DNA of 64,000 nt from Streptomyces caelestis (GTDB lineage Bacteria; Actinomycetota; Actinomycetes; Streptomycetales; Streptomycetaceae), in NCBI RefSeq assembly GCF_014205255.1, contig NZ_JACHNE010000001.1, positions 2,976,001 through 3,040,000 of the forward strand, read 5' to 3'. Of this stretch, positions 26,101 to 35,593 are shown one piece after another. The notes beneath the pieces are model-generated. The model was given only the letters and a program-made list of their open reading frames with translations. It ran no database searches and was not told where the DNA came from. Position 1 is the stretch's first letter; each line of letters opens with the position of its first letter. Position numbers and translations under genes: made by a program.

Positions 26101-26485
26101 CGCCGACCTGGACCTCGCGGTCTACGACGCCGCCGGCAAGCCGGTCGGCAGCTCCGCGGACGGTGACTCGGAAGAGTCGGTCTCCCTGCCCTCCCCGGCC
26201 GCCGGGAAGTACACCATCGAGGTCGTCGGCTACTCGGTGCCGGCCGGCACGACCGCGTACGACTACCGGGACGTGTTCTTCGCTCCCTCCCTCGGCAGCA
26301 TCACCGTCGACGGGTCGGCGCCGGTGAAGCTCGGCACGGGCGACTCGGCGACGGTCTCGGGCAGCGTCACCGCCGCCGCGGCCGCGCCCGAGGGGCGTGT
26401 GTTCTTCGGCCAGGTCCAGCTCGTCAACGCGCGCGGGACGGCCGCGGGCATGGGCAGCGTGAAGATCGAGAAGGTCGTGCCGTAA
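23189..26485 (+). CDS. Large secreted subtilisin-family serine protease
   Basis: Exported S8 peptidase of about 1098 residues. A signal peptide (RRRAARIAVAAGLVAALSA, cleavage near AFA-ADEPG) is followed by an inhibitor-like propeptide. The catalytic domain has Asp211 in ITIGILDSGVDLGHP, His386 in SEHGTHVAGITAANG, the oxyanion Asn in VISAGNSGPGT and Ser582 in QGTSMASPQAAGAAAL. Between Asp and His there is a long insert of about 175 residues. The C-terminal half (about 680-1098) is made of beta-sandwich domains, including a pre-peptidase-like segment (VAIGRVSDAAADLDLAVYD). ATG 23189 is preceded at six bases by AAGGG; ATG 23183 abuts that site and is less likely. Confidence 0.92.
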   Translation: MTNTPQRDPISARRRAARIAVAAGLVAALSAAGPVPLAFAADEPGASAPADTDVKSAHKKLGSGDADLLAEAKADGDKTVTMMIATAPGQTEQVAGQLDAVKGGSVGRADDKLGYVRATVPTSRADSAIAAAVKLSSVHGIDLREEIPLDDPTPAADAVKGAKAVAGTYPAPGKKTPAENPYNPSFETGAVDFVEDHPKADGRGITIGILDSGVDLGHPALQKTTTGERKIVDWVTATDPVVDNDNTWRRMDTSVSGPTFTHDGRTWTAPSGSYRVSTFKESYTTGGDAAGDANRDGDTTDAWGVLYDPAAGTVRVDLNNNFDFGDDTAMKPYKDGFQIGYFGTDDPKTDIAERQPFVVEIRKDVVYNGAGAKADFVNIGVIESEHGTHVAGITAANGLFGGKMDGAAPGAKLVSSRACTWSGGCTNVALTEGMIDLVTKRGVDIVNMSIGGLPALNDGNNARAELYTRLIDTYGVQLVISAGNSGPGTNTIGDPALADKVISVGASVSKETWAANYGSAVEKKYALMPFSSRGPREDGGFTPTLVAPGAAINTIQTWMPGAPVAEAGYSLPAGYGMLQGTSMASPQAAGAAALLLSAAEQKKIELTPATLRTALTSTADHIKGVQAHEEGVGLMNIEDAWDSIRDGATSHAYTVKAPVDTAMDDKLKTPGYGTGLYDREGGLKAGQKKTYEITVTRTSGADKAIRHELHFENNAGGTFRIVGSDEVKLPLNKPVTVKVQAAPKSAGIKSAILEVDDPKTEGIDKQVLHTVVVSAPLKSTFSASGSVQRNSSQHYYVTVPEGAKTLEVAMSGLKDKSQTRFIAIHPSGVPSDPTSTVNCYPNYSNPANTCRPDLRSYANPQPGVWEIEVESRRTSPLLDNPYKLDVAVLGAAFEPETVTVPEAKVGTPATASWKVTNGFAAIDGKLVGGSLGSSKTTRPSIKHGETQTTTVEVPAGAKSLDVAIGRVSDAAADLDLAVYDAAGKPVGSSADGDSEESVSLPSPAAGKYTIEVVGYSVPAGTTAYDYRDVFFAPSLGSITVDGSAPVKLGTGDSATVSGSVTAAAAAPEGRVFFGQVQLVNARGTAAGMGSVKIEKVVP

Positions 26486-26502
26486 CGGTTCGACGGCATC
26501 AG

Positions 26503-26534
26503 GAGGGCGGGCGTCCGGACGGACGCCCGCCCTC
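26503..26534. terminator. strong terminator between the subtilase and the sigma-factor partner gene
   Basis: GAGGGCGGGCGTCC and GGACGCCCGCCCTC make a perfect 14-bp stem with a four-base loop between convergent genes. Confidence 0.85.
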
Positions 26535-26540
26535 GGTCGT

Positions 26541-27776
26541 TCATGCGCAGGGAAGGGTCCCCGACTCGGACAGGGCGGCGGTGATCCAGGCCCGTACGGT
26601 GGCGATCTCCTTCTCCCCGACGCTCCACAGGTCCGGCTGCGCCTGCCCGCGCGTGATCCCGACGAGGACGCGTTCACCCGGCCGCGGCTGGGGTGCGGCG
26701 TCCTCGTCCATGGGGAAAACGATCCGGTCCTGGCCCTTGGCGGGCTTGTAGGAGCGCTCCACGTCGAGGGTGACGCGGTCCTGACCGGTGCCGGGGACCG
26801 GTTCGACCTCGGCGACGGTGCCCTCGGCCACGATCCGGGCACAGGCGAGGTACCCGGCGTGACCGAGCTTGGCGCCCTCCTGGCCGTGCTGCGGCCCGGC
26901 CGCGGTATCGGCGGCCGAGCTCCCCGCCGAGTCCTCCCCCGCCCCGTGACCGCTCTGCACGACGAGCCAGCCCATCCCCACCACAACGGTGACGGCCACG
27001 GCCGCGGCGAGCCCCCGCAGGGCCACGACGAGGGGCCGCGGACGACTGCGCCGCCCAGCCGGCGAGACCGAGACCACGTCCGACCCGGAACGCCGGTCGC
27101 CACGGCCCGGGCGAGCGGGCGGCACCTGGCCAACCGCCCGGCCGGATTCGTGCCCCGCCTCCTCGTCGTCCAGCGGCACCTCCCCCTGGAACCTCACGGG
27201 CAGCGCCGTCACCGTCGGGTCGGGGGCCGCCCCCGACCCGACGGCATGGGCGGGCGACGAGCCGGCTGCCGCCCCGGCGGCGAGGTCCGGATCCCCGGCT
27301 TCCCCCCGGGCCCGCGCCCCAGCCACCCGCTCGGACGCCCCCACCCCCGAGCCGGCAGCCGCCCCCGACCCGCCGGCATGCTCGACCGCAGCACCATCCG
27401 CCGCCCCCGCGGCAGGGGCCCGCTCCGCCTGATCCCCGGCTTCCCCCGGGGCCCGCGCCCCAGCCACCCGCTCGGCGTCGGCTGCTCCGGCCTCCGCCCC
27501 GGCGGCGCGCGCCAGCGTGTCACCGATCAGGAGCAGTTGTCGTCGCAGCAGTGCCACGTCCGTGGCGGCCGCGTGGTGGGCCGCCGTGAAGTCGGGGTCC
27601 CGTCGGGCCCCCTCCGGCAGGGGTGCGCCGACGAGCGCTGCCATCAGCGCGTCCATGCCGTCGTAGTCGGCCCCCTCGTACTCGACCCCGTCGCCGTCGG
27701 CGGCGGGGTACGCGCCACGGCCGTACTCGTCACCGTCAGACCCGGCTTCGCGCCGGTCGTCGTTCCGGGCGGTCAC
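26541..27776 (-). CDS. Membrane protein encoded with an ECF-like sigma factor (putative regulatory partner)
   Basis: A 411-residue protein with one central transmembrane helix (LRGLAAAVAVTVVVGMGWLVV, about residues 260-280), an acidic N-terminal cytoplasmic part and an extracytoplasmic C-terminal domain (ARIVAEGTVAEVEPVPGTG to the end). The GTG start lies one base after the sigma-factor stop, so the two are co-expressed, which suggests an anti-sigma or signal-sensing role. No zinc-finger anti-sigma motif is visible. Residues about 95-195 are low-complexity Ala/Gly with a duplicated ERVAGARA-GEAGD unit, so the length of this linker is probably variable between strains. Confidence 0.75.
   Translation of the reverse strand: MTARNDDRREAGSDGDEYGRGAYPAADGDGVEYEGADYDGMDALMAALVGAPLPEGARRDPDFTAAHHAAATDVALLRRQLLLIGDTLARAAGAEAGAADAERVAGARAPGEAGDQAERAPAAGAADGAAVEHAGGSGAAAGSGVGASERVAGARARGEAGDPDLAAGAAAGSSPAHAVGSGAAPDPTVTALPVRFQGEVPLDDEEAGHESGRAVGQVPPARPGRGDRRSGSDVVSVSPAGRRSRPRPLVVALRGLAAAVAVTVVVGMGWLVVQSGHGAGEDSAGSSAADTAAGPQHGQEGAKLGHAGYLACARIVAEGTVAEVEPVPGTGQDRVTLDVERSYKPAKGQDRIVFPMDEDAAPQPRPGERVLVGITRGQAQPDLWSVGEKEIATVRAWITAALSESGTLPCA
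27290..27474. repeat. internal duplication in the membrane protein gene
   Basis: GATCCCCGGCTTCCCCC followed by GGGCCCGCGCCCCAGCCACC occurs at 27290 and again at 27431 with one-base differences, about 140 bases apart. It encodes the repeated ERVAGARA-GEAGD segment of the Ala/Gly linker. Confidence 0.7.
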
Positions 27777-27777
27777 G

Positions 27778-28317
27778 TCACACCACCTCGTCCTCGTGCA
27801 GGCGGGCGCGCAGAGCCCGTACCGCCGTGTGCAGCCTGCTCTTGACCGTGCCCTCCGGGACGCCGAGCTGCTCGGCGATGGACCGGACCGGCAGGTCGGC
27901 GTAGAAACGCAGCACGACGACCTGCCGCTGGGCGTCGGGCAGCTCGTCCAGGCCCTGGGCGACGGCGACGGACAGCACGCTGGTGTCCTCGCCGGAGGGG
28001 TGCTCCAGTTGCCGCAGGGCCGCCAGCCGCTCCCCGAGGCGCTCCTGCCGGCGCTTGGCCCGGTGCCAGTCCATGGCCAGGTTGGAGGCGACCACCGCCG
28101 CCCACGCCGAGACGTCCCGTGGCGCCTCCCGGCCGCTCGCGGCCCGCTCCAGCAGCCGCAGGCGGACCTGCTGTACCCCGTCCAGCAGGTCCGCCTGCGG
28201 CACCCCGCCCAGCGCGAGCACCGCCCGCACCCGGCGCTCCTGTGCCGCGTCCAGCGGATCGTCACCGGTCCCGGCGTGCGCCTCCCGGCCCCGCCGGGCC
28301 CTTCCGCGCAGCAGCAC
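27778..28317 (-). CDS. ECF-like RNA polymerase sigma factor
   Basis: Directs RNA polymerase to a stress or envelope regulon. The 179-residue protein has region 2 around residues 36-95 (AWAAVVASNLAMDWHRAKRR covers 2.3-2.4). Region 4 (about 115-170) reads ELPDAQRQVVVLRFYADLPV then EQLGVPEGTVKSRLHTAVRALR, the sigma-70 region 4.2 helix-turn-helix. The GTG start has GAGGGGGGTGG before it. The next gene codes for a membrane protein that may control it. Confidence 0.9.
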   Translation of the reverse strand: MLLRGRARRGREAHAGTGDDPLDAAQERRVRAVLALGGVPQADLLDGVQQVRLRLLERAASGREAPRDVSAWAAVVASNLAMDWHRAKRRQERLGERLAALRQLEHPSGEDTSVLSVAVAQGLDELPDAQRQVVVLRFYADLPVRSIAEQLGVPEGTVKSRLHTAVRALRARLHEDEVV

Positions 28318-29670
<1,353 letters not shown>

Positions 29671-29684
29671 TCCCTGCCCACCTC

Positions 29685-30176
29685 CTACTGGTCCTTGCGC
29701 ACCTCGTAGAGGAAACACCCGTACTCGACGGCCCGGACGTGGACGAGCACCACGGCCGGGTCGTCGAACGCTTCTGTGAGGGCCTCCTCGAAGGCATCCG
29801 GCTCCTCGACCAGCCGACCGCCCAGGATGTGACCCTCGGCGGAGTAGCGGCGGACCGCGCGGTGGGCGTTGGTGAAGGGGAGACCGGCATCGGCGTCCGG
29901 GCCCGCGCACTCCTCGGCGTGGATGAAGACCGGGCCCTGTTCGTCGTAGGCGCCGGGATCGACGTCCCTGCCGGCCGCCCAGCGGCGCAGTGGGGCGTAG
30001 GAGACCAGGGCGATGCGGTCACCCGGATCGCTGCGGCCCAGGCAGCAGCGGAGGGGCGCGCCGCCCTCGGTGTCGGTGAAGGGGGCCGGTGCGCGGCCCG
30101 CGTCGTCGGTCGTGCGCAGGTTCTTCAGGGTGTGCGGGTCGATGGGGCGCGCCGTGTACGTCGTCGTCATGGTCAT
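29685..30176 (-). CDS. DUF1203-family protein of unknown function
   Basis: A cytoplasmic protein of about 163 residues. It begins YTARPIDPHTLKNLRTTDDAG and has the conserved CCLGRSDPGDRIALVSYAPL block, GPVFIHAEECAGP and the C-terminal AVVLVHVRAVEYGCFLYEVR, all characteristic of DUF1203. No catalytic function is known for the family. Two ATG codons six bases apart (30176 and 30170) are both possible. It is convergent to asd with only 14 bases between the stops. Confidence 0.8.
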   Translation of the reverse strand: MTMTTTYTARPIDPHTLKNLRTTDDAGRAPAPFTDTEGGAPLRCCLGRSDPGDRIALVSYAPLRRWAAGRDVDPGAYDEQGPVFIHAEECAGPDADAGLPFTNAHRAVRRYSAEGHILGGRLVEEPDAFEEALTEAFDDPAVVLVHVRAVEYGCFLYEVRKDQ

Positions 30177-30595
30177 CAGCGTTACTCGCCCGGGCCCTTT
30201 GGACCGGCGGGATCCGGACGTCGCGTTGCCCCTGCCCCGGGCCGCCGGCCCGTACGGCCGCCGCCAGGGCCGGAACGGCAGGGGAACGCCAGGCCGCCGC
30301 TCACGCGGAGCACCGCCGTCGGGCCGAGTACGTCGGCCGGCGCGACCCCCGGTGAACGCCCGGCGCGATCGGCTGACAGCCAGTTCCGCGCGGAGGCCGA
30401 GACACCCCGTAGCCGGCCGTGCCCAGCCCGGCCGCGACAGCCGGCAGAGTGCTGATCGTTCCGCGCCCAGGCACGGGAGTTCGCGCGGACCGTCGCCGGG
30501 CGGGCGGGGTCCCCCCGGGAACCCTCGAGTCGTCGCCTGATGCCAAGCTGCCGTGGAAAGATGGCGCAACCCACCCATACCGAGGAGATGACCGC
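30177..30595. other. 419-bp intergenic region upstream of the second pepN
   Basis: No gene recognised. The only clear element is the GAGGAG ribosome site at 30582-30587 for pepN; the rest is GC-rich with no repeat or hairpin of note. Confidence 0.5.
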
Positions 30596-33169
30596 GTGCC
30601 TGGCACAAACCTGACCCGCGAGGAGGCGCAGCAGCGGGCGAAGCTGCTCGCCGTTGACTCGTACGAGATCGAACTCGACCTCTCCGGCGCGCAGGAGGGC
30701 GGCACCTACCGGTCCGCGACCACGGTGCGCTTCGACGTCGCGGAGAACGGGGCGGAGTCGTTCGTCGACCTGGTGGCCCCGGCCGTGCACGAGGTGACCC
30801 TCAACGGGGACTCGCTCGACCCCGCCGAGGTCTTCGCGGACTCCCGGATCGCCCTGCGCGGCCTGCTGCAGGGCCGCAACATCCTCCGGGTGGTCGCCGA
30901 CTGCGCGTACACCAACACCGGTGAGGGCCTGCACCGTTTCGTCGACCCGGTCGACGACCAGGCCTACCTTTACACCCAGTTCGAGGTGCCGGACGCCCGG
31001 CGGGTGTTCGCGAGCTTCGAGCAGCCGGACCTGAAGGCGACCTTCCAGTTCACCGTGAGGGCGCCGGAGGGCTGGACCGTCATCTCCAACTCGCCCACGC
31101 CCGAACCGCAGGACAGCGTCTGGGTCTTCGAGCCGACGCCGCGCATCTCGACGTACATCACGGCACTCATCGTCGGCCCGTACCACTCGGTGCACAGCGT
31201 CTACGAGAAGGACGGCCAGTCCGTCCCGCTCGGCATCTACTGCCGCCCCTCGCTCGCCGAGTACCTCGACTCGGACGCCATCTTCGAGGTGACCCGGCAG
31301 GGCTTCGAGTGGTTCCAGGAGAAGTTCGACTACACGTACCCGTTCAAGAAGTACGACCAGCTGTTCGTGCCGGAGTTCAACGCGGGCGCGATGGAGAACG
31401 CGGGCGCGGTGACCATCCGCGACCAGTACGTGTTCCGGTCGAAGGTGACGGACGCGGCGTACGAGGTACGCGCGGAGACCATCCTGCACGAGCTGGCCCA
31501 CATGTGGTTCGGCGACCTGGTCACCATGGAGTGGTGGAACGACCTGTGGCTGAACGAGTCGTTCGCCACCTACACCTCCATCGCCTGCCAGGCGCACGCG
31601 CCCGGGAGCCGATGGCCGCACGCGTGGACCACCTTCGCCAACTCCATGAAGACGTGGGCGTACCGGCAGGACCAGCTGCCCTCCACGCACCCGATCATGG
31701 CCGAGATCCGGGACCTGGACGACGTCCTGGTCAACTTCGACGGCATCACGTACGCCAAGGGCGCCAGCGTCCTGAAGCAGCTCGTCGCCTACGTCGGCAT
31801 GGACGAGTTCTTCCGGGGCGTGCAGGCCTACTTCAAGCGCCACGCCTACGGCAACACGCGCCTGTCCGACCTGCTGGGCGCCCTGGAGGAGACCTCCGGC
31901 CGCGATCTGAAGACGTGGTCGGAGAAGTGGCTCCAGGCGGCCGGCATCAACATCCTGCGCCCGGAGATCGAGACGGACGCGGACGGTGTCGTCACCTCCT
32001 TCGCCATCCGCCAGGAGGCCCCGGCCCTGCCCGTCGGCGCGAAGGGCCAGCCGACGCTGCGCCCGCACCGGATCGCCGTCGGCCTGTACGAACTGGACGG
32101 CGCCGGCGGCAAGTTGGTCCGGGACGAGCGGATCGAGCTGGACGTGGACGGCGAACTCACGCCCGTACCGCAGCTGGTGGGCAAGCGCCGCCCGGCCGTG
32201 GTCCTGCTCAACGACGACGACCTGTCCTACGCGAAGGTCCGCCTGGACGAGCAGTCCCTGGCCTTCGTGACGGAACACCTCGGTGACTTCGAGTCCTCCC
32301 TTCCCCGCGCCCTGTGCTGGGCGTCGGCCTGGGACATGACCCGCGACGCCGAGCTCGCGGCCCGCGACTACCTCTCGCTGGTGCTGTCCGGCATCGGCAA
32401 GGAGTCCGACATCGGCGTCGTGCAGTCGCTGCACCGCCAGGTGAAGCTGGCGGTCGACCTGTACGCCGACCCGGCCGCCCGCGAGGCGCTGCTGGCCCGC
32501 TGGACCGACGCGACGCTGGCCCATCTGCGGGGGGCGGCGCCGGGCAGCGACCACCAGCTGGCGTGGGCGCGCGCGTTCGCCGCGACGGCTCGCACGCCCG
32601 AGCAGCTGGACCTGCTGGACGCCCTGCTGGACGGCTCGAAGACCATCGAGGGCCTGGTCGTCGACACGGAGCTGCGCTGGGCGTTCGTGCAGCGGCTCGC
32701 GGCGGTGGGCCGGTTCGACGAGACGGAGATCGCGGGCGAGTACGACCGTGACCGTACGGCCGCCGGTGAGCGCCACGCCGCCACGGCGCGTGCGGCCCGC
32801 CCGACCCCGGAGGCCAAGGCGGAGGCGTGGGCGTCGGTCGTCGACTCCGACAAGCTGCCGAACGCCCTGCAGGAGGCGGTCATCGCCGGCTTCGTCCAGA
32901 CCGACCAGCGCGAGCTGCTCGCCCCGTACGCGGACCACTACTTCGAGGTGGTCAAGGACATCTGGGAGTCCCGCTCCCACGAGATGGCCCAGCAGATCGC
33001 CGTCGGCCTCTACCCGACGGTCCAGGTCTCCCAGGAGACCCTGGACAAGACGGACGCCTGGCTGGCCTCGGCCGAGCCGAACGCGGCCCTGCGGCGGCTG
33101 GTGTCGGAGTCCCGCGCGGGCGTGGAGCGCGCGCTGAGGGCGCAGGCGGCGGACGCGGCGGCGCAGTAG
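30596..33169 (+). CDS. pepN: Aminopeptidase N, M1 family (second paralogue)
   Basis: Zinc aminopeptidase, 857 residues, similar throughout to the protein encoded at 15840-18419 (shared LHRFVDP, YLYTQ, RRVFASFEQPDLKA and QLPSTHPI blocks). It has NAGAMENAGAVT and HELAHMW with His298, His302 and the downstream Glu in NDLWLNESFA. This copy matches the usual consensus (NDLWLNESFA) better than the first copy (DDLWLKESFA), so it is likely the main PepN. GTG start with GAGGAG upstream. A hairpin terminator follows. Confidence 0.94.
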   Translation: MPGTNLTREEAQQRAKLLAVDSYEIELDLSGAQEGGTYRSATTVRFDVAENGAESFVDLVAPAVHEVTLNGDSLDPAEVFADSRIALRGLLQGRNILRVVADCAYTNTGEGLHRFVDPVDDQAYLYTQFEVPDARRVFASFEQPDLKATFQFTVRAPEGWTVISNSPTPEPQDSVWVFEPTPRISTYITALIVGPYHSVHSVYEKDGQSVPLGIYCRPSLAEYLDSDAIFEVTRQGFEWFQEKFDYTYPFKKYDQLFVPEFNAGAMENAGAVTIRDQYVFRSKVTDAAYEVRAETILHELAHMWFGDLVTMEWWNDLWLNESFATYTSIACQAHAPGSRWPHAWTTFANSMKTWAYRQDQLPSTHPIMAEIRDLDDVLVNFDGITYAKGASVLKQLVAYVGMDEFFRGVQAYFKRHAYGNTRLSDLLGALEETSGRDLKTWSEKWLQAAGINILRPEIETDADGVVTSFAIRQEAPALPVGAKGQPTLRPHRIAVGLYELDGAGGKLVRDERIELDVDGELTPVPQLVGKRRPAVVLLNDDDLSYAKVRLDEQSLAFVTEHLGDFESSLPRALCWASAWDMTRDAELAARDYLSLVLSGIGKESDIGVVQSLHRQVKLAVDLYADPAAREALLARWTDATLAHLRGAAPGSDHQLAWARAFAATARTPEQLDLLDALLDGSKTIEGLVVDTELRWAFVQRLAAVGRFDETEIAGEYDRDRTAAGERHAATARAARPTPEAKAEAWASVVDSDKLPNALQEAVIAGFVQTDQRELLAPYADHYFEVVKDIWESRSHEMAQQIAVGLYPTVQVSQETLDKTDAWLASAEPNAALRRLVSESRAGVERALRAQAADAAAQ

Positions 33170-33185
33170 CCGACCGTACGGCGAT

Positions 33186-33218
33186 GAGGGGCGCCCGGCA
33201 CTGTGCCGGGCGCCCCTC
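33186..33218. terminator. terminator between pepN and the reductase gene
   Basis: GAGGGGCGCCCGGCAC and GTGCCGGGCGCCCCTC form a near-perfect hairpin between convergent genes. Confidence 0.8.
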
Positions 33219-33247
33219 GTCCGTGCCGGGGGATTCCTCAGACAGCT

Positions 33248-33841
33248 CTAGCGGCGGGTGAGGCGGGTGAGGGTGACCCCGTTGGGGAAGGCGGTGCGTT
33301 CGGCGACGTCGAAGACCGTGGGGTCGAAGGCGCCGTCGAAGGCCGGGATGCCGGCGCCCGCGACCACCGGGTAGTTCTTGATCACGAGTTCGTCGATCTC
33401 GGGCAGTAAGGTGCCGGCGAGCTTGCCGCCGCCGCAGAGCCAGACGTCCAGGCCCGTCCCCTCCTCCCGCTTGAGTTCGCGGACGAGGGCCTGCGGATCC
33501 CCCGGTACGACGGTGACGGCCGGGTCGACGTCGGGCTTGAGCGTGCTGGAGACCACGTACTGGCGCAGATGCGCGTACGGGCTGGTGATCCCGTTGTCGA
33601 GGGCAGCACGGTAGGTGCCGAGGCCCATGACGACGGTGTCGAAGTGCCGGTTGGGTGCGTCGGCGAGGCCGACGGCGGCGCGGTAGGCGGTGGGGACGGT
33701 CTCGGGGTACAGGGTGTTGGTCCAGGCGCTGTAGGCGGCGGTCTGCCGCTCGTCGCCGACGGGGAAGAAGTCGTACTCACCGCCCGGCCCGGCGATGCGG
33801 CCGTCGAGCGTGACAGCGACGTAGTACACGAGCTTTCGCAT
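33248..33841 (-). CDS. Dihydrofolate reductase / RibD C-terminal family protein
   Basis: A 197-residue NADPH-dependent reductase fold related to RibD and DHFR. The N-terminus reads KLVYYVAVTLDGRIAGPGGEYDFF, and the coenzyme strand is FDTVVMGLGTYRAAL. A GGGKLAGTLLPEIDELVIKNYPVVAGAGIP block sits in the C-terminal half. Most such proteins in regulator pairs have no known substrate. It is divergent from a TetR gene with palindromic sites between them, so it is probably its target. Confidence 0.85.
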   Translation of the reverse strand: MRKLVYYVAVTLDGRIAGPGGEYDFFPVGDERQTAAYSAWTNTLYPETVPTAYRAAVGLADAPNRHFDTVVMGLGTYRAALDNGITSPYAHLRQYVVSSTLKPDVDPAVTVVPGDPQALVRELKREEGTGLDVWLCGGGKLAGTLLPEIDELVIKNYPVVAGAGIPAFDGAFDPTVFDVAERTAFPNGVTLTRLTRR

Positions 33842-33858
33842 ATCAGGTAACTCCCGAT

Positions 33859-33897
33859 GTAGTACTCTGCTTGAAGTGGTCTGAACGTAGTACTACG
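33859..33897. promoter_or_regulatory. TetR operator candidates
   Basis: CGTAGTACTACG at 33886-33897 is a perfect 12-bp palindrome. Its core GTAGTACT recurs at 33859-33866. Both lie between the divergent reductase and TetR genes. Confidence 0.65.
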
Positions 33898-33912
33898 AAT
33901 GGAGTGGTGTCA

Positions 33913-34491
33913 ATGGTCAGGCGGAACGAACAGCGGCGTGCCGCCCTCGTCGACGCGGCGATCGAGGTGCTGGCCCGGGAAGGCGCACGGGGTCTGACGT
34001 TCCGGGCGGTGGACACCGAGGCCGCCGTGCCCGTCGGCACCGCGTCCAACTACTTCACCAACCGCGACGACCTGCTCACCCAGGCCGGCGCCCGTGTCTA
34101 CGAGCGGCTCCAGCCCGACGAGGCCACCATCGCCCGCCAGCGTGCGGCCGGCCGCGACCGGGAGACCTACGTGGAGCTGATGCGCGAACTCGTCGGCCGC
34201 GTCGCCTCCTTCCGCACGGGCTACCTGGCGCTGCTCGAACTCCGCCTGGAGGCCACCCGCCGCCCCGAACTGCGCAAGGTCCTCACCGAGCGGGTCCGGG
34301 CCGACGTCGACGCCAACGTCGCCTACCACGAGGCCTCCGGCTTCCTCGGCGACGCCATGGCCGTCAAACTGCTCATCCTGACCCTGAACTGGCTGATCGT
34401 CGAGCAGCTCACCCTGCCGGACGTCTTCACGGAGGCCGAGCGCGAACAGCTGGTGACGGCCGCGGTGGAACGGATCGTGACGACGGAATGA
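33913..34491 (+). CDS. TetR-family transcriptional regulator
   Basis: A 192-residue repressor. The helix-turn-helix is at about residues 25-48 (LTFRAVDTEAAVPVGTASNYF then TNRDDLL), followed by the helical ligand domain. GGAGTGG precedes the ATG. It probably represses itself and the divergent reductase through the GTAGTACT sites. The inducer is unknown. Confidence 0.88.
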   Translation: MVRRNEQRRAALVDAAIEVLAREGARGLTFRAVDTEAAVPVGTASNYFTNRDDLLTQAGARVYERLQPDEATIARQRAAGRDRETYVELMRELVGRVASFRTGYLALLELRLEATRRPELRKVLTERVRADVDANVAYHEASGFLGDAMAVKLLILTLNWLIVEQLTLPDVFTEAEREQLVTAAVERIVTTE

Positions 34492-34521
34492 CCGGTGCGG
34501 CTCAGTGAGCGGGAGTGGGAC

Positions 34522-35487
34522 CTACCGCCGCGGTGCCACGTCCATCGAATTCCTCGGAGCCTTCCTTTCAGACATACCGAGGACTCGCCCGCCAGAGGCC
34601 CCCCGGACCGCTTCCGAGCCCGACGGCTTCCGCCCCGGCCCGATCTGACCCGCCACCGTCGCCCCGAACGCCAGCGCCATGCCCGCCAGCTGCACCGGCG
34701 TCAGCGCCTGGCCGAGCGCCGCCCAGCCGACGACGGCCGCGGTCAGCGGGGAGAGCGGGCCGAGGAAGGTGACCTGGGTGGCGGTGAGGCGGCCGATGCC
34801 ACGGAACCACAGCCAGTACGCGATCGCCGTGTTCGCGACGGCGAGGTAGAGGTAGCCGCCGAGCGCCCGGCCGTCCAGCGCCGGCGGCGCGCCCTCGACG
34901 AGGACGGCGAGGGGCGCGATGAGCAGGCCGCCCGCGGTCAGCTGCCAGCCGGTGAGGGCCAGCGGGCCGACGCCCTCGGGGCGCCCCCACCGCTTGGTGA
35001 GCACGGTGCCGGTGGACATGGACGCGGTGGAGGCGAGGGCCGCCAGCACGCCCAGCGCGTCCAGCGCCCCGGCCGCCTGGAGCACGACCAGGCTGACGCC
35101 GAACGCGGCCGCGATCCCGGTGAGCAGCGTGCGCGTCGACGGCCGCTGCCCCAGCAGCAGGGCCGAGAGGCCGACCACGAACAGCGGGCCGACCGAGCCG
35201 ACGACCGCCGCCATGCCGCCGGGCAGCCGGTACGCGGAGAGGAACAGCAGCGGGAAGAAGGCGCCGATGTTCAGCGCGCCGAGCACCACCGACTTCCACC
35301 ACCAGGCGCCGCGCGGCAGCACCCGGGCGAGGGCGAGCAGCAGCAGACCGGCCGGCAGGGCGCGCATGAGGCCGGTGAACAGGGGGCGGTCGGCCGGGAG
35401 GAACTCGGTGGTGACGGCGTAGGTCGTACCCCAGGAGACGGGGGCGAGGGCGGTGAGAGTGATGAGAGCCGGGCGGGAGGTGGCCAT
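34522..35487 (-). CDS. EamA/DMT-family transporter
   Basis: Ten-helix drug/metabolite transporter, 321 residues, with two EamA repeats (about residues 8-135 and 150-285). It starts ATSRPALITLTALAPVSWGTTY and has the SVGPLFVVGLSALLLGQRP and LGPLSPLTAAVVGWAALGQ ends typical of the two repeats. The ATG at 35487 is favoured by GAAGG at eight bases; a GTG three codons upstream overlaps that site. It is divergent from a MarR gene with a palindrome between, so it is likely an efflux gene under its control. Confidence 0.87.
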   Translation of the reverse strand: MATSRPALITLTALAPVSWGTTYAVTTEFLPADRPLFTGLMRALPAGLLLLALARVLPRGAWWWKSVVLGALNIGAFFPLLFLSAYRLPGGMAAVVGSVGPLFVVGLSALLLGQRPSTRTLLTGIAAAFGVSLVVLQAAGALDALGVLAALASTASMSTGTVLTKRWGRPEGVGPLALTGWQLTAGGLLIAPLAVLVEGAPPALDGRALGGYLYLAVANTAIAYWLWFRGIGRLTATQVTFLGPLSPLTAAVVGWAALGQALTPVQLAGMALAFGATVAGQIGPGRKPSGSEAVRGASGGRVLGMSERKAPRNSMDVAPRR

Positions 35488-35515
35488 GGGAGGCACCCTT
35501 CAAAGTAGGTCGATG

Positions 35516-35561
35516 GAAAGTAGCTTAGCCCTAAGCAACTTTCCGTCAAGCTACTTTCTTG
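35516..35561. promoter_or_regulatory. MarR operator candidate
   Basis: GAAAGTAGCTTAG-CC-CTAAGCAACTTTC is a 28-bp palindrome with one mismatch. A further half-site, AAGCTACTTTC, follows at about 35549. They lie between the divergent EamA and MarR genes. Confidence 0.75.
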
Positions 35562-35593
35562 CCGACGACCCACAGCCGTCGGATACTCGTGCC

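Noticed and set aside
23174..27133. Open frame of about 1319 codons on the - strand
   Set aside because: Antisense shadow of the subtilase gene; no family pattern, while the + strand has the complete catalytic triad.
34495..35508. + strand frame opposite the EamA transporter
   Set aside because: Low-complexity Arg/Gly/Glu product without motifs; the - strand encodes a clear ten-helix transporter.
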